Shown here in pieces: positions 38,149 to 48,285 of a stretch of 64,000 nt of DNA (position 1 is the stretch's first letter; each line of letters starts with the position of its first letter). The stretch is from NCBI RefSeq assembly GCF_002153605.1, contig NZ_JOPG01000018.1:1-64000 (forward strand), in the 5' to 3' direction. The notes below the pieces were generated by a model. The model saw nothing but the letters and a program-made list of their open reading frames with translations. It was not told the origin of the DNA and ran no database searches. The translations under genes and the position numbers were made by a program. The stretch is from Acetobacter malorum. GTDB taxonomy: Bacteria > Pseudomonadota > Alphaproteobacteria > Acetobacterales > Acetobacteraceae.

Positions 38149-40167
38149 TTATTTCCCCGCTGCAGACCCAGCGGCATCCTTCTGCCCACCCAACGGTGCC
38201 AGCATCGTATCCAGAAGCTGCGTATTACCTTCCAGATGCGGGTAACGCAGGCCCCCATGATAGGTGACAGACACCGTATGATAGCGCTCACCATCCCGCA
38301 GCAGCAACTCTATCGGGGCAGCATCCTTGTTTTTGGCATTGGTGATCTCATCCTGTAGCGCATCAGGATCATACGACACGCCATTTACAGCCAGAAGATC
38401 CTGATCACGCGTGATCCCGGCCTGCCAGGCCGGGCTGCCCCACAGTACCTCACTCACTGTGCCTTTTTTGCTCACAATCAGCCCCAGAGAGAACATGAAG
38501 TCTGAAACATGCCTTAGGTCAGAATAAGATTTCACATAGTCTGAGGGCTTTTCAGTATAGACGACACTCGCACCACCACGCGTAAACCCATCCAGCGGCG
38601 CATGTGTGCTGGTATTGTACAGACGATCAAGCAGGAACTTTGCCCAGTCATAGGGCTGCACGCCATTCAGCGTTTTAACAACATCATCAAAGTTATAGGT
38701 GCTGGTGATCGTACTGCCGTTGTTGGTGCCAAAAAAGGCCTTGGCAAAATCATTCAGGCTCTTTGTATTACCAGAAAGTTTCCGGATGAGCGTATCCGCA
38801 TCCAGCCAGATCAGCTGCCCTTCGGAATAGTAATCCTCGCTGCGCTGCCAGCTTCTCCAGGATTCAGGGGAACGCTGGGCAATAATCGGATCATTGGTCG
38901 TATCAATCAGCGGACGCCACTGCCGCCCCTGCCGGTTATCATACACAGCCGCCACTTCGGCCAGTGCATCCTTCACCTGCGGCACCGTCATCAGCCCTGC
39001 GCGGGCAGCCAGAATATAACCCCAGTATTGGGTCTGCCCTTCATACACCCACAGACCCGTGCCACGCTGCGGCGTATTGAAATCCGGTGCCCACAATCCA
39101 TCGGGGCGGCGATATTTCCCGTTCCATGAATGGGTGAATTCATGCGCCAGAAGGTCACGCATCCCGAAGGTCTTATCCCAATGCGTAAAATAGCCTCTGG
39201 GACCGCTATTTTCACTGGACTGATGATGTTCCAGCCCGATGCCACCCAGCTTATTGGTCAGAGCCAGAAGAAAGTCATAATGCGCGTAATGATGTGATCC
39301 AAAAAGGAGGTTTGCTTGCTTTACCAGATTTTTATGCGCCTGAATCTGCGCATCTGTAGCGGCCAGATCTTCCGGCTGATCCGCCATGACGTTCAGCGTG
39401 ACGGAAACCTTGTCATCCTGTGTCAGATCAAACTTACGGAAATACTTCCCTGCAAAAATAGGAGAATCCACCAGCGTATTGAACGAAACCGGCTGGAAGG
39501 AGACCTTGCTGCCAGCCCCTGTGCCATCAGACCGTAACGCCGTACCGTAAGACCAGCCTGCCGGGAAGGTCACGCTCGGATGCACCATAATCTGCCGGGT
39601 GAAATACCCTGCCGGATAGAGAGAAACAGCAGACCACTGCACGTTCTCCATCGTATCCGTCATGACGACACGCCCCACTTTGGGGGAAACGGGCGTGAGC
39701 AGCTGATAAGAGACTTCAAGCTGCTTTGTCCCCTGCGGCACATCAATGTGGAACGCGCTGACTGTTACCGTATCCCGCAGCCAGGGGATAATCTTGCCAT
39801 CTGCTTTTACGGTCAGGCCGCCCAGCTGATCAATCGTGCCGCTGGGAGAGTGGTTACCCGGCAGCCACATGGGGTAGAGCAAAACAAAATCACCACCCTT
39901 TTGCGCGATACGCGTAGGAAGAGGGATTGTCTCCTTCATGCTCAGAATATGCCGGGCAAGGTCGGTGCCATCCACAGCCAGAGCAATCGTGCTGCCAAAG
40001 GGCACATCCTGCGGCGCAGGCACAGCAGGGGGAAGCGGCAGCGGCATGGGCTGCGGCTGAGCAGAAGCCTCAGCAGCTAGCCCCTGTGGCGCACACGCCA
40101 GCGCCATCAGGGCAAGGCAGGGGGCTGTCAGCCCAACGCTGGATAAAAAGCGGTTCCGTAGCGACAT
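38149..40167 (-). CDS. M61-family glycyl aminopeptidase with PDZ domain, secreted
   Basis: 672 residues. A signal peptide (about 1-33, ending PQGLAAEA) precedes a proline-rich spacer. The M61 N-terminal beta-domain (YPMWLPGNHSPSGTIDQLGGL) is followed by the zinc protease core HEFTH (342-346) in LLAHEFTHSWNGKYRRP and GLWVYEGQTQYWGYI (third ligand Glu). A C-terminal PDZ domain is near 560-640 (SLGLIVSKKGTVSEVLWGSPAWQAGI). Family members are periplasmic aminopeptidases with glycine/alanine preference. Start at the ATG with GGAGA 8 bases upstream; the frame is open 63 bases further up. Confidence 0.9.
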   Translation of the reverse strand: MSLRNRFLSSVGLTAPCLALMALACAPQGLAAEASAQPQPMPLPLPPAVPAPQDVPFGSTIALAVDGTDLARHILSMKETIPLPTRIAQKGGDFVLLYPMWLPGNHSPSGTIDQLGGLTVKADGKIIPWLRDTVTVSAFHIDVPQGTKQLEVSYQLLTPVSPKVGRVVMTDTMENVQWSAVSLYPAGYFTRQIMVHPSVTFPAGWSYGTALRSDGTGAGSKVSFQPVSFNTLVDSPIFAGKYFRKFDLTQDDKVSVTLNVMADQPEDLAATDAQIQAHKNLVKQANLLFGSHHYAHYDFLLALTNKLGGIGLEHHQSSENSGPRGYFTHWDKTFGMRDLLAHEFTHSWNGKYRRPDGLWAPDFNTPQRGTGLWVYEGQTQYWGYILAARAGLMTVPQVKDALAEVAAVYDNRQGRQWRPLIDTTNDPIIAQRSPESWRSWQRSEDYYSEGQLIWLDADTLIRKLSGNTKSLNDFAKAFFGTNNGSTITSTYNFDDVVKTLNGVQPYDWAKFLLDRLYNTSTHAPLDGFTRGGASVVYTEKPSDYVKSYSDLRHVSDFMFSLGLIVSKKGTVSEVLWGSPAWQAGITRDQDLLAVNGVSYDPDALQDEITNAKNKDAAPIELLLRDGERYHTVSVTYHGGLRYPHLEGNTQLLDTMLAPLGGQKDAAGSAAGK

Positions 40168-40298
40168 AGCCAGTTCTCCAAACAGATGCATCACACCCTG
40201 ACGGCCTTTTTGACGCCAGACCGGACGCATATTTCATTACGTTTATGAAGCACTCTGGCCGGCCTCTGTCGAGGCCTGAAAAGCCTCTCTTTGCGCAC

Positions 40299-41168
40299 CT
40301 ATCTGCCTCTCCCTTGTGCCATTTCAATAAATGTCTCGATGATCTGAATTTTTGCGTGTTTTCTCCAGACAAAATACACATCCGTCGGCCCCATGCCGTC
40401 CAGTCTGAACGTCTTGAGCGGCTGCCCTCTTTCACGGAATTGCCGGATAACGCTTTCCGGCATGCAGGAGAGGCCTGATCCCGTATTGAGACACTGGATA
40501 ATCAGATCATAAGACTCCAGCGTCAGGATTGAATGGGGATGATAGCCTTTATCCTCCAGCCACTGTTCCGCACAGCGTCTGTAAAAGCAGTCTTTGTTGA
40601 ACAGATAAATATCCGATTGTTCTATCAGTTCTGGTGTAATTTTCCTGACATGCTCCGGCACCACAAGGTGCAGCGTCTCGGAAAAGGCAAAGGTACCTTC
40701 AAGCAGCGTATTTTCAACAGGGCCGTCTGTCAGCGCCAGATCAATTTCTTCACTGACCAGCATTCTTTCCAGACTAAAGCTGGGTTTTTGCAGGATATTG
40801 AGCTGAATGCCCGGATGCTCACGCATGAAGCGGGGCACACATTGCGGTAACAGACTGAGAAACGCCACATCCAGCGCCCCCACATTCAGAATGCCGCGTG
40901 GCTGCCCCTGAGACCACAACGCGGGCAGACGATCTGCCCGGGAGACAATATCTTTTGCTTCCTTATAGAAAAGCCGCCCTGCTGGTGTGATCAGCAGTTT
41001 TTTACGGTCACGAATAAAAAGATCCTGCCCAAGATCAGCTTCCAGCTCCTTCAGCCGCATGGTGAGGTTGGACGCAACGCAGTGCATACGGCGCGCTGCC
41101 GCAGCAATGGAGCCTGCTTCGACAATGGCACAGAAAAACCGGAGATGAGAGAGCTTGGGTGCATACAT
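40299..41168 (-). CDS. LysR-type transcriptional regulator
   Basis: 289 residues. The winged HTH is at 4-63 (LSHLRFFCAIVEAGSIAAAARRMHCVASNLTMRLKELEADLG), followed by a substrate-binding domain with GILNVGALDVAFLSLLPQ. It is divergent from an AldA-like dehydrogenase, which it probably controls. A dyad with LysR-type spacing sits one base outside its own ATG. Confidence 0.92.
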   Translation of the reverse strand: MYAPKLSHLRFFCAIVEAGSIAAAARRMHCVASNLTMRLKELEADLGQDLFIRDRKKLLITPAGRLFYKEAKDIVSRADRLPALWSQGQPRGILNVGALDVAFLSLLPQCVPRFMREHPGIQLNILQKPSFSLERMLVSEEIDLALTDGPVENTLLEGTFAFSETLHLVVPEHVRKITPELIEQSDIYLFNKDCFYRRCAEQWLEDKGYHPHSILTLESYDLIIQCLNTGSGLSCMPESVIRQFRERGQPLKTFRLDGMGPTDVYFVWRKHAKIQIIETFIEMAQGRGR

Positions 41169-41169
41169 G

Positions 41170-41194
41170 ATATCCTCACTTTATGTGAGTATTT
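41170..41194. promoter_or_regulatory. Candidate LysR operator
   Basis: ATATCCTCAC-TTTAT-GTGAGTATTT: a perfect CTCAC/GTGAG core with 8 of 10 positions symmetric, immediately upstream of the LysR start and about 145 bp before the divergent dehydrogenase. This position suggests autoregulation. Confidence 0.45.
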
Positions 41195-41339
41195 CACTCT
41201 TTCATAATCACTTTTCATTGCATGATGACCTGTGGAAGGATGGAACCATCAACAGCACAGACGTTTTCATCAGTAACTTCTGGAAACAGGATGAACTGAG
41301 CGCCTGATGTTTCCAACTGCTTCAAAAAGGTGATTTTCA

Positions 41340-42800
41340 ATGCCAACTTCACAAAACACGCCGCATTATAATCTGTTTATCAATGGTGCATGGACCAAAG
41401 CCAGCGGTGGTGAGACGCTGGACATTCGCAACCCGGCGACCGGAGAGCTTGTCGCGGTTGTCGCCAATGGTGCGGAACAGGATGTAAAAGCTGCCGTTGC
41501 AGCAGCCTCCAAAGCCTTTCCCGCATGGAGCCGCAAAACGGCGGAAGAACGGGCCGATGCGCTTTATGCCTTTAAGGCGCTGATTGAAAAAAATGCTGAT
41601 CGTCTTGCACATCTTATTACCAGTGAGATGGGCAAGCCACTCAAAGAAGCCAAAACGGAAGTTGGCTTTGCTGCCGGGCTGCTCCGCTTTGCCGCAGAAA
41701 ATACCCGCCGGCTGGAAGGGGACATTATTCCGGGTAGCCGTCCGGGTGAGAAAATCCTGATTGAGAAAATTCCGCACGGTGTCATTGGCGGTATTTCAGC
41801 ATGGAACTTCCCTCTGGCCCTGTTCGCCCGCAAGGTTGGCCCGGCTTTGGCAGCTGGGAATACCATCGTCATCAAACCGCATGAACTGGCACCTCTGGCA
41901 GCCCTCGAAGCTACCCGTCTGGCAGAAGAAGCCGGGATTTTTCCGGCAGGTGTTCTTAACGTTGTACCGGGTGACGGCAAAGGTGTTGGCACCCCGCTGG
42001 TGGAACATCCGGACGTGCGGCTGATCACCATGACCGGCAGCACAGCAACCGGTAAGAAAATCATGGCAGCCGCAGCCGATACGTTGAAAGAAGTGCGGCT
42101 GGAGCTGGGCGGCAAGGCACCGTTTATTGTCATGGATGATGCTGATCTGGACAAAGCCGCGACAGCCGCTGTTCTGGCGCGCTTTACCAACGGCGGCCAG
42201 GTCTGCACCAGTAATGAACGCACCTACGTGCATGCTGCCGTTTACGACAAGTTTGTCGATCTGGTCAGCAAGAAGGTTGCCGCTCTGAAAGTCGGGAACC
42301 CACTGGACGCAGAAACTGATATGGGCCCCAAAGTCAGTGAGCAGGAACTGGAAAAAGTTCATGCCATGGTTGAAAAAGCTGTCTCTCAGGGTGCCAGACT
42401 GGAAACCGGTGGCGAGCGCCTGAAGGGGGGCGTGTATGACAAAGGCTTCTTCTACGCCCCAACCCTGCTGACCAACGTCAAGGAAGGCATGGATATTGTG
42501 CAGAATGAAGTTTTCGGCCCGGTCATGCTGCTGACGAAGGTAGCAGACTTTGAAGATGCACTGCGTCAGGCCAATGACTGCCGCTATGGCCTGTCGGCTT
42601 ATGTCTTCACGCAGGATCTGAAAAAGATCATGCGCATCAGCACGGATCTGAACTTCGGTGAGGTCTATGTGAACCGTGAAGGCGGGGAAGCACCGCAGGG
42701 CTTCCACCACGGCTACAAGGACAGTGGCCTTGGCGGTGAAGATGGTAAATACGGTCTTGAGGCCTACGCGCAGACCAAGACAATCTATCTGAACGCCTGA
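41340..42800 (+). CDS. aldA: NAD-dependent aldehyde dehydrogenase, AldA (lactaldehyde/glycolaldehyde) type
   Basis: 486 residues. SAWNFPLALFARKVGPALAAGN, GSTATGKKIM, catalytic Glu255 (LELGGKAPF) and Cys289 (NGGQVCTSNER) are present. The C-terminal EVYVNREGGEAPQGFHHGYKDSG and GGEDGKYGLEAYAQTK resemble E. coli AldA, which oxidises lactaldehyde and glycolaldehyde. It is divergent from a LysR gene and followed by a strong terminator, so it is monocistronic. Confidence 0.9.
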   Translation: MPTSQNTPHYNLFINGAWTKASGGETLDIRNPATGELVAVVANGAEQDVKAAVAAASKAFPAWSRKTAEERADALYAFKALIEKNADRLAHLITSEMGKPLKEAKTEVGFAAGLLRFAAENTRRLEGDIIPGSRPGEKILIEKIPHGVIGGISAWNFPLALFARKVGPALAAGNTIVIKPHELAPLAALEATRLAEEAGIFPAGVLNVVPGDGKGVGTPLVEHPDVRLITMTGSTATGKKIMAAAADTLKEVRLELGGKAPFIVMDDADLDKAATAAVLARFTNGGQVCTSNERTYVHAAVYDKFVDLVSKKVAALKVGNPLDAETDMGPKVSEQELEKVHAMVEKAVSQGARLETGGERLKGGVYDKGFFYAPTLLTNVKEGMDIVQNEVFGPVMLLTKVADFEDALRQANDCRYGLSAYVFTQDLKKIMRISTDLNFGEVYVNREGGEAPQGFHHGYKDSGLGGEDGKYGLEAYAQTKTIYLNA

Positions 42801-42818
42801 TGCCTGAACGCTCTTAAT

Positions 42819-42856
42819 AAAAAAGCCCTTCCTCATATCGGGGAAGGGCTTTTTTT
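42819..42856. terminator. Strong bidirectional terminator
   Basis: Stem AAAAGCCCTTCC/GGAAGGGCTTTT with a 9-nt loop, followed by T residues on the + strand and an A-rich 5' side. It serves the AldA-like gene and the convergent beta-propeller gene ending at 42882. Confidence 0.92.
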
Positions 42857-42881
42857 ATGCTGTCATCAGCATATTTCAGGC

Positions 42882-44168
42882 TTAGCGGAGAATCCCGGTA
42901 TGCCCGATGGAATAACGGCCCGGCTGCGGCCAGACGGTCAGACCGTGCGGTTCTGCGCCAACCGGAATTTTCTTCATGGAGCCATCTTCCGTGTTGATCT
43001 GATAGGCAACATCGTCAAAACGGCCTGAGAGCCACAGGGTTTTACCATCTGCGCTCACATTGCCCATATCCGGGCTGCCACCTTCCGGAATGGGCCAGTT
43101 GGCCACAATCTTGTTGGTTGCAAAATCAATGACCGTCACGCCACCCGCCTTGCTGTGCGGTTTACCGTGAATTTTATGAGACCCACGGTTGGCAACATAC
43201 ATTTTCGTGCCGTCACGGCTGGGATACAGACCATGCGTGCCGACACCCGTCGGGATAAAGCCGATTTCCTTAAAGCTTTCGCCATCCACCATGAAGACGC
43301 CGTCAGCCATCATATCGGCCACATAGAACGTCTTACCGTTGGGGGAGATCAGAATATCCTGCGGCATGCCACCACTGGACAGCTTCAGGTAGCCCATTAC
43401 CGTTTTGTTGACAGTATCGACCTTCACCAGATGGCCGCCAAATTCACAGGTGAAAATGGCGTAGCGTCCATCAATGGAGAAGTCTGCGTGGTTCACACCT
43501 TTACAGTCCGGCGTTTCTACTGACTGCTGGAGCGCCATGGTGTGCGGGTCACGGAAGTCCAGCCGTTTGCGCGCCTCAGCCACCACAATGGCGGACTTAC
43601 CATCGGGCGTGAAATACATGTTGTAGGGGTCATCCACCGCAACCGCCGGACCGGGTTTGCCGGTGCGGGCATCAATGGGGGTCAGGCTGCCATTTGTGGT
43701 GCCTTCCGCATTGTTCGTCACCCACAGGGTGCGCAGGTCCCAGGACGGCACCACATGCTGCGGGCTTTTGCCAACCGGAAAGCGATCCACAACTTTGGAT
43801 GTCGCCGGGTCAATCACCGAGACATCGTTAGAGCGCAGGTTGGGCACGTAAACACGGGCCGGGTCCTGTGCCACTTCCGGATTGATATGGTCCGGTGCGG
43901 TCTCGCTATACAGATTGGCCGGGTTGATAACCGGCGGCATGCCCGGAATGGTCTGCACGGCAGAAGGTGCGGCAGGAGCAGACACAACCGGCTGAGTGGA
44001 AGAACCCTGCGAAGCAGGCACCTGCGCCGGAGCGAGCTGCGGGGCAGCAGACGGCGCTGTTGTCTGCACAGGGGACTGACTGGCTTCCTGCGCAACGGCC
44101 AGACTGGTCCCCGCGCCTAAAGCGACAAACACAGCCGTAGCGGCTGCCAGATGTCTTTTTACTACCAT
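42882..44168 (-). CDS. Secreted YVTN/YncE-like beta-propeller protein
   Basis: 428 residues. A signal peptide (about 1-27) precedes a Pro/Ala/Gln-rich linker of some 60 residues. Repeats of the YVTN type then follow: RVYVPNLRSNDVSVIDPATSKVVDRFPVG, TFYVADMMADGVFMVDGESFKEIGFIPTG, KMYVANRGSHKIHG and TLWLSGRFDDVAYQINTEDGS. These form a seven-bladed propeller in the periplasm. The ligand is unknown; homologues sit near dehydrogenases or metal/haem proteins. ATG at 44183 is an alternative start. Confidence 0.8.
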   Translation of the reverse strand: MVVKRHLAAATAVFVALGAGTSLAVAQEASQSPVQTTAPSAAPQLAPAQVPASQGSSTQPVVSAPAAPSAVQTIPGMPPVINPANLYSETAPDHINPEVAQDPARVYVPNLRSNDVSVIDPATSKVVDRFPVGKSPQHVVPSWDLRTLWVTNNAEGTTNGSLTPIDARTGKPGPAVAVDDPYNMYFTPDGKSAIVVAEARKRLDFRDPHTMALQQSVETPDCKGVNHADFSIDGRYAIFTCEFGGHLVKVDTVNKTVMGYLKLSSGGMPQDILISPNGKTFYVADMMADGVFMVDGESFKEIGFIPTGVGTHGLYPSRDGTKMYVANRGSHKIHGKPHSKAGGVTVIDFATNKIVANWPIPEGGSPDMGNVSADGKTLWLSGRFDDVAYQINTEDGSMKKIPVGAEPHGLTVWPQPGRYSIGHTGILR

Positions 44169-44303
44169 AATATTACAGCCCATCCCTTTCTTGTGCTGTC
44201 ATCGTCACGTGATGAGGCTTTAGCATATGGGCGATTAGGCGTCTATTTTCAGATTTCTGGCAACTCGGCTTTTTTTATTGAGACTTATTCTTAGAGATTT
44301 TCT

Positions 44304-45140
44304 TCAAAACCCTCTGGCCGACTGAATAGCCTGCACTGCGGCATTGATCTGCATCGCAAGGCCAGGCTGCCCAAGTGCAGCAGAAGCCTTGCGCGGATCC
44401 CCCCCATAGATGCCTTCCTGCGCAGAAGGAGTTCCTGAATGACGCAGCGCATCCTGCCGCACCATGGAAGGGTCAACCGCCAGCATCAGCGAGGTATCGC
44501 TAATGTCTGCATGCTGCCCCACATCCTTCCCGTAGCCCTGCTGCTTCAGCCAGTCCGCATACTGGTGCGCGATAACGGTATAAAATCCACTCACATAGAG
44601 CGCCTGCGCGCCCGTGCCGTGCCATTTCTGGTTGAGCACCGCAGCGGCTTTTTCCATATATTTTTGATAGCCCCCATGATCCCCTACAAAGACGATCAGA
44701 CGGAACCCCTGCACCTGAAAACTCTCCCCGGCAGAAACAAGGAGTTTTTCAAAAACATCCGGTGGCACCGTAATGGTGCCGGGAAAGCGCATATGGGAGG
44801 AACGGGGGGATGTGCCCCCCTCCGGCACATAGGCCACAACAGGCGCCACCAGTGTTTTTCCGGTCTTCTCGGCAATCTGTTCTGCCAGATGCGTGGCGCG
44901 CTCATTATGCTTGCCAACAGCAATATACGGGCCACTCTGTTCCGTGCCACCCACAGGGATGATGATGGTCGTCACGCCTGCGGCCACACCGGACTGAATT
45001 TCTGTCCAGGTGTGTTTTTCAAACAGAACCGCATTACCTGCATTATCAGACTGCACCCCTGCCACACTCTGCGCAAAGGCTGGCGCAGACACCAAGCCTC
45101 CTCCCAAAACAAGGGCTGAAAAAACTGACCGGAAAACCAT
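44304..45140 (-). CDS. Secreted creatininase-family protein with variant metal site
   Basis: 278 residues. The signal peptide ends VSAPAFA. The domain aligns with creatininase (TTIIIPVGGTEQSGPYIAVGKHNERATHLAEQIA, VGDHGGYQKYM), but the usual GPH...D metal ligands read GPY...KHN. This suggests an altered or lost metal centre. It is the second family member in the window (first at 26407-27222). The start at 45140 gives a clean signal peptide; the upstream A-rich stretch has no clear SD. It lies 28 bp downstream of uvrA on the same strand. Confidence 0.78.
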   Translation of the reverse strand: MVFRSVFSALVLGGGLVSAPAFAQSVAGVQSDNAGNAVLFEKHTWTEIQSGVAAGVTTIIIPVGGTEQSGPYIAVGKHNERATHLAEQIAEKTGKTLVAPVVAYVPEGGTSPRSSHMRFPGTITVPPDVFEKLLVSAGESFQVQGFRLIVFVGDHGGYQKYMEKAAAVLNQKWHGTGAQALYVSGFYTVIAHQYADWLKQQGYGKDVGQHADISDTSLMLAVDPSMVRQDALRHSGTPSAQEGIYGGDPRKASAALGQPGLAMQINAAVQAIQSARGF

Positions 45141-45168
45141 GCTTTTTTTCTTTTTTACGGACACAGTT

Positions 45169-48060
45169 TTACTTCTTCTTTTTTTTGGTTTTTGCCGGAG
45201 CAGGTTTGAGCAACGGGGCCAGAAACTGGCCTGTATAGCTTTCCTTACAGGCCGCAATATCTTCCGGCGTTCCTTCGGCAACAATACGGCCACCGCCATC
45301 GCCGCCTTCGGGGCCAACGTCCACAATCCAGTCAGCAGTTTTGATCACTTCCAGATTATGTTCAATGACAATCACCGTATTGCCCTGATCAACCAACGCA
45401 TGCAGAACTTCCAGAAGTTTTCTGACATCTTCCGTATGCAGACCGGTTGTTGGCTCGTCCAGAATATACACCGTACGCCCGGTTGCACGGCGCGCCAGTT
45501 CCTTGGAAAGCTTCACACGCTGTGCTTCCCCACCCGACAGGGTTGTCGCCTGCTGGCCGAGAGCCACATAGCCAAGGCCAACCTTTTGCAAAATGGCCAG
45601 TCTGTCCCGGATACGCGTCTGCGCTGAGAAGTAAGGCAGGGCTTCATCCACGCTCATAGCCAGCACATCGGCAATGGATTTGCCGCGGAACTTGATGTCC
45701 AGCGTCTCGCGGTTATAGCGCGTACCCTTACAGGTATCACAGGTGACAAACACATCCGGCAGGAAGTGCATCTCGATCTTGAGAACACCATCCCCCTGAC
45801 AGGCCTCGCACCGTCCGCCCTTCACGTTAAAGGAGAACCGCCCCGGCTTGTAGCCGCGCGCCTTGCTCTCCGGCAGCTCCGCAAACCAGTCCCGGATAGG
45901 GGTAAACAGGTCCGTATAGGTCGCCGGGTTGGAACGGGGCGTGCGCCCAATGGGAGACTGATCGATATCAATAATCTTATCGAGCAGCTCTATCCCTTTG
46001 ATCGCTTTATAAGCTTCGGGAGACTGGGAGGACCCCATCAACTGGCGGGACAACGCTTTATAGAGCGTATCAATCACCAGTGTGGATTTGCCACTCCCGG
46101 AAACACCTGTCACGCACGTAAACGTCCCCAGCGGGAAATGCGCCGTGACGTTTTTCAGGTTATGCCCGGTCGCCCCTTCCACCGTCAGGACTTTTTTCTT
46201 GTCATACGGGCGTCTGTGTTCCGGCACGGGAATGCTCTTGCGCCCGGACAGGTATGCGCCTGTCAGGCTTTCCGGCACTTTAGCGACCTCTTCCGGCGTT
46301 CCAACGGCAATGACCTTACCGCCATTTACACCGGCTCCCGGCCCCATATCGACCAGCCAGTCAGCACTTCTGATAGCATCCTCATCATGTTCAACAACAA
46401 TCAGAGTATTCCCAAGCTTTTTTAAACGCTCCAGCGTTCCAAGCAGCCGTTCATTATCGCGCTGATGCAGACCAATAGATGGCTCATCCAGAACATACAG
46501 GACCCCGGTCAGGCCAGACCCAATCTGGCTGGCCAGCCGGATACGCTGGCTTTCACCACCAGACAGTGTGGCGGAACTGCGGGAGAGGGTCAGGTAATCC
46601 AGACCGACATCATCCAGAAAGGTCAGACGTTCCTGAATTTCTCGCAAAATACGCCGGGCTATCTCGGCTTTTTGCGGGGTCAGGGTCGGCATAACAGTCT
46701 CAAACCAGTCCAGCGCCTTGCCAATGGGCAGGTCACAGGCCTGAGCGATGGTTTTATCCGCCACGCGGACAGACAGCGCCTCTGGCCGCAAACGCGCGCC
46801 ATGGCAAACGTGGCAGGGTTTTTCAGACTGATAGCGGGAGAGTTCTTCTCTTACCCACATGCTGTCCGTATTAGCCAGACGCCGCGCCAGACTGGCCAGA
46901 ACACCTTCAAACGGTTTGCTGACCGTATAGCTTTTCCGGCCATCCTGATAAGTAAACTCGATGTTTTCATCAACACCATTCAGGATTCCGTCCTGAGCCG
47001 CTTCCGGCAGATCTTTCCAGGGCGTGTCCATGCTGACGCCAAAATGCGCGGCCAGACTGGTCAGGGTCTGTTCCAGCAGGGGAGATTTTGCATCTTTCCA
47101 GGGGGCAATAGCCCCTTTGCGCAGAGACTTTGACTCATCCGGCACCACCAGCGCCGGATTGAAGAAAGTTTCAGACCCCAGACCATCACAGGACGGACAG
47201 GCCCCCTGTGGCGCGTTGAAGGAAAACAGGCGCGGTTCAATTTCTTCCAGCGTAAACCCGCTCACCGGGCAGGAAAAGCGTGAGGAAAACACCAGCCGTT
47301 CCGGTTCAGCGTCTTTGTCCTTCAACACTTCTTCCGTGTAGGCAATGCCGTCAGAAAGGCCGAGAGCTGTTTCAAAACTGTCCGCCAGACGGCTTTCAAT
47401 ACCCTCTTTAACCACCACGCGGTCCACCACAACTTCCACCGTATGGCGTAACTTGCGGTTCAGGGCCGGGACGTCAGCAATTTCATACAGCTCACCATCC
47501 ACCTTCACACGGGTGAAGCCCTTGCGCTGGAGTTCCGCCAGTTCCTTGCGGTATTCGCCCTTGCGATCACGGATAACAGGGGAGAGCAGCAACAGACGCG
47601 TGCCCTCCGGGAGCGCCATCACACGGTCCACCATCTGGCTGACGGTCTGGGCTTCAATCGGCAACCCTGTGGCAGGAGAATAGGGAACACCCGCCCGCGC
47701 CCAGAGCAGACGCATATAGTCGTAGATCTCCGTCACCGTGCCCACGGTCGAACGCGGGTTTTTGGACGTCGTCTTCTGCTCGATGGAAATGGCGGGGGAA
47801 AGCCCCTCAATGGAATCCACATCCGGCTTGCCCATCAGTTCCAGAAACTGGCGGGCATAGGCGGACAGGCTTTCCACATACCGGCGCTGGCCTTCGGCGT
47901 AGATGGTATCAAACGCCAGTGACGACTTGCCGGAGCCGGAAAGGCCCGTCACCACCGTCAGACAGTCACGCGGGATATCGATATCAACATTTTTGAGGTT
48001 GTGCGCCCGTGCCCCGCGCACACTGAGTTTCTGAGCACTGGGAAAAGATGGATTGTCCAT
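45169..48060 (-). CDS. uvrA: UvrABC excision nuclease subunit A
   Basis: 963 residues. This damage-recognition ATPase has two ABC modules: Walker [10 protein letters not shown] near 38 and GVSGSGKST near 650, and signatures [16 protein letters not shown] and [16 protein letters not shown]. Zinc-binding CPSCDGLG and [18 protein letters not shown] are present. The C-terminus ends in a basic Lys/Ala/Pro tail ([12 protein letters not shown]). A candidate SOS box lies 15 bp upstream of the ATG. Confidence 0.98.
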   Translation of the reverse strand: MDNPSFPSAQKLSVRGARAHNLKNVDIDIPRDCLTVVTGLSGSGKSSLAFDTIYAEGQRRYVESLSAYARQFLELMGKPDVDSIEGLSPAISIEQKTTSKNPRSTVGTVTEIYDYMRLLWARAGVPYSPATGLPIEAQTVSQMVDRVMALPEGTRLLLLSPVIRDRKGEYRKELAELQRKGFTRVKVDGELYEIADVPALNRKLRHTVEVVVDRVVVKEGIESRLADSFETALGLSDGIAYTEEVLKDKDAEPERLVFSSRFSCPVSGFTLEEIEPRLFSFNAPQGACPSCDGLGSETFFNPALVVPDESKSLRKGAIAPWKDAKSPLLEQTLTSLAAHFGVSMDTPWKDLPEAAQDGILNGVDENIEFTYQDGRKSYTVSKPFEGVLASLARRLANTDSMWVREELSRYQSEKPCHVCHGARLRPEALSVRVADKTIAQACDLPIGKALDWFETVMPTLTPQKAEIARRILREIQERLTFLDDVGLDYLTLSRSSATLSGGESQRIRLASQIGSGLTGVLYVLDEPSIGLHQRDNERLLGTLERLKKLGNTLIVVEHDEDAIRSADWLVDMGPGAGVNGGKVIAVGTPEEVAKVPESLTGAYLSGRKSIPVPEHRRPYDKKKVLTVEGATGHNLKNVTAHFPLGTFTCVTGVSGSGKSTLVIDTLYKALSRQLMGSSQSPEAYKAIKGIELLDKIIDIDQSPIGRTPRSNPATYTDLFTPIRDWFAELPESKARGYKPGRFSFNVKGGRCEACQGDGVLKIEMHFLPDVFVTCDTCKGTRYNRETLDIKFRGKSIADVLAMSVDEALPYFSAQTRIRDRLAILQKVGLGYVALGQQATTLSGGEAQRVKLSKELARRATGRTVYILDEPTTGLHTEDVRKLLEVLHALVDQGNTVIVIEHNLEVIKTADWIVDVGPEGGDGGGRIVAEGTPEDIAACKESYTGQFLAPLLKPAPAKTKKKKK

Positions 48061-48074
48061 AAAATACCGCTGCC

Positions 48075-48089
48075 GTTCCTGTTTTGTCC
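48075..48089. promoter_or_regulatory. Candidate LexA (SOS) box upstream of uvrA
   Basis: GTTCCTGTTTTGTCC on the + strand, one mismatch from GTTC-N7-GTTC. It shares the TGTTTT spacer with the recA box. Being so close to the ATG, it would overlap the promoter or start region. Confidence 0.5.
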
Positions 48090-48285
48090 TGTATGCCGCC
48101 TTTGCCGCCCTTCATGCAATCAAGGAATGGCCGCCCGACACCTCTTCCATGATGATATGGGACGTCTCTCGCCAATTCCCATTGCACCGCGGCACATCAT
48201 TGACCATTTAGAAAGATAATGCGGTGTGTGCCGCCGGGTGGTCCCCACGCCATCCACCATCGTTTTGAGCTAAGGATGACACCAG

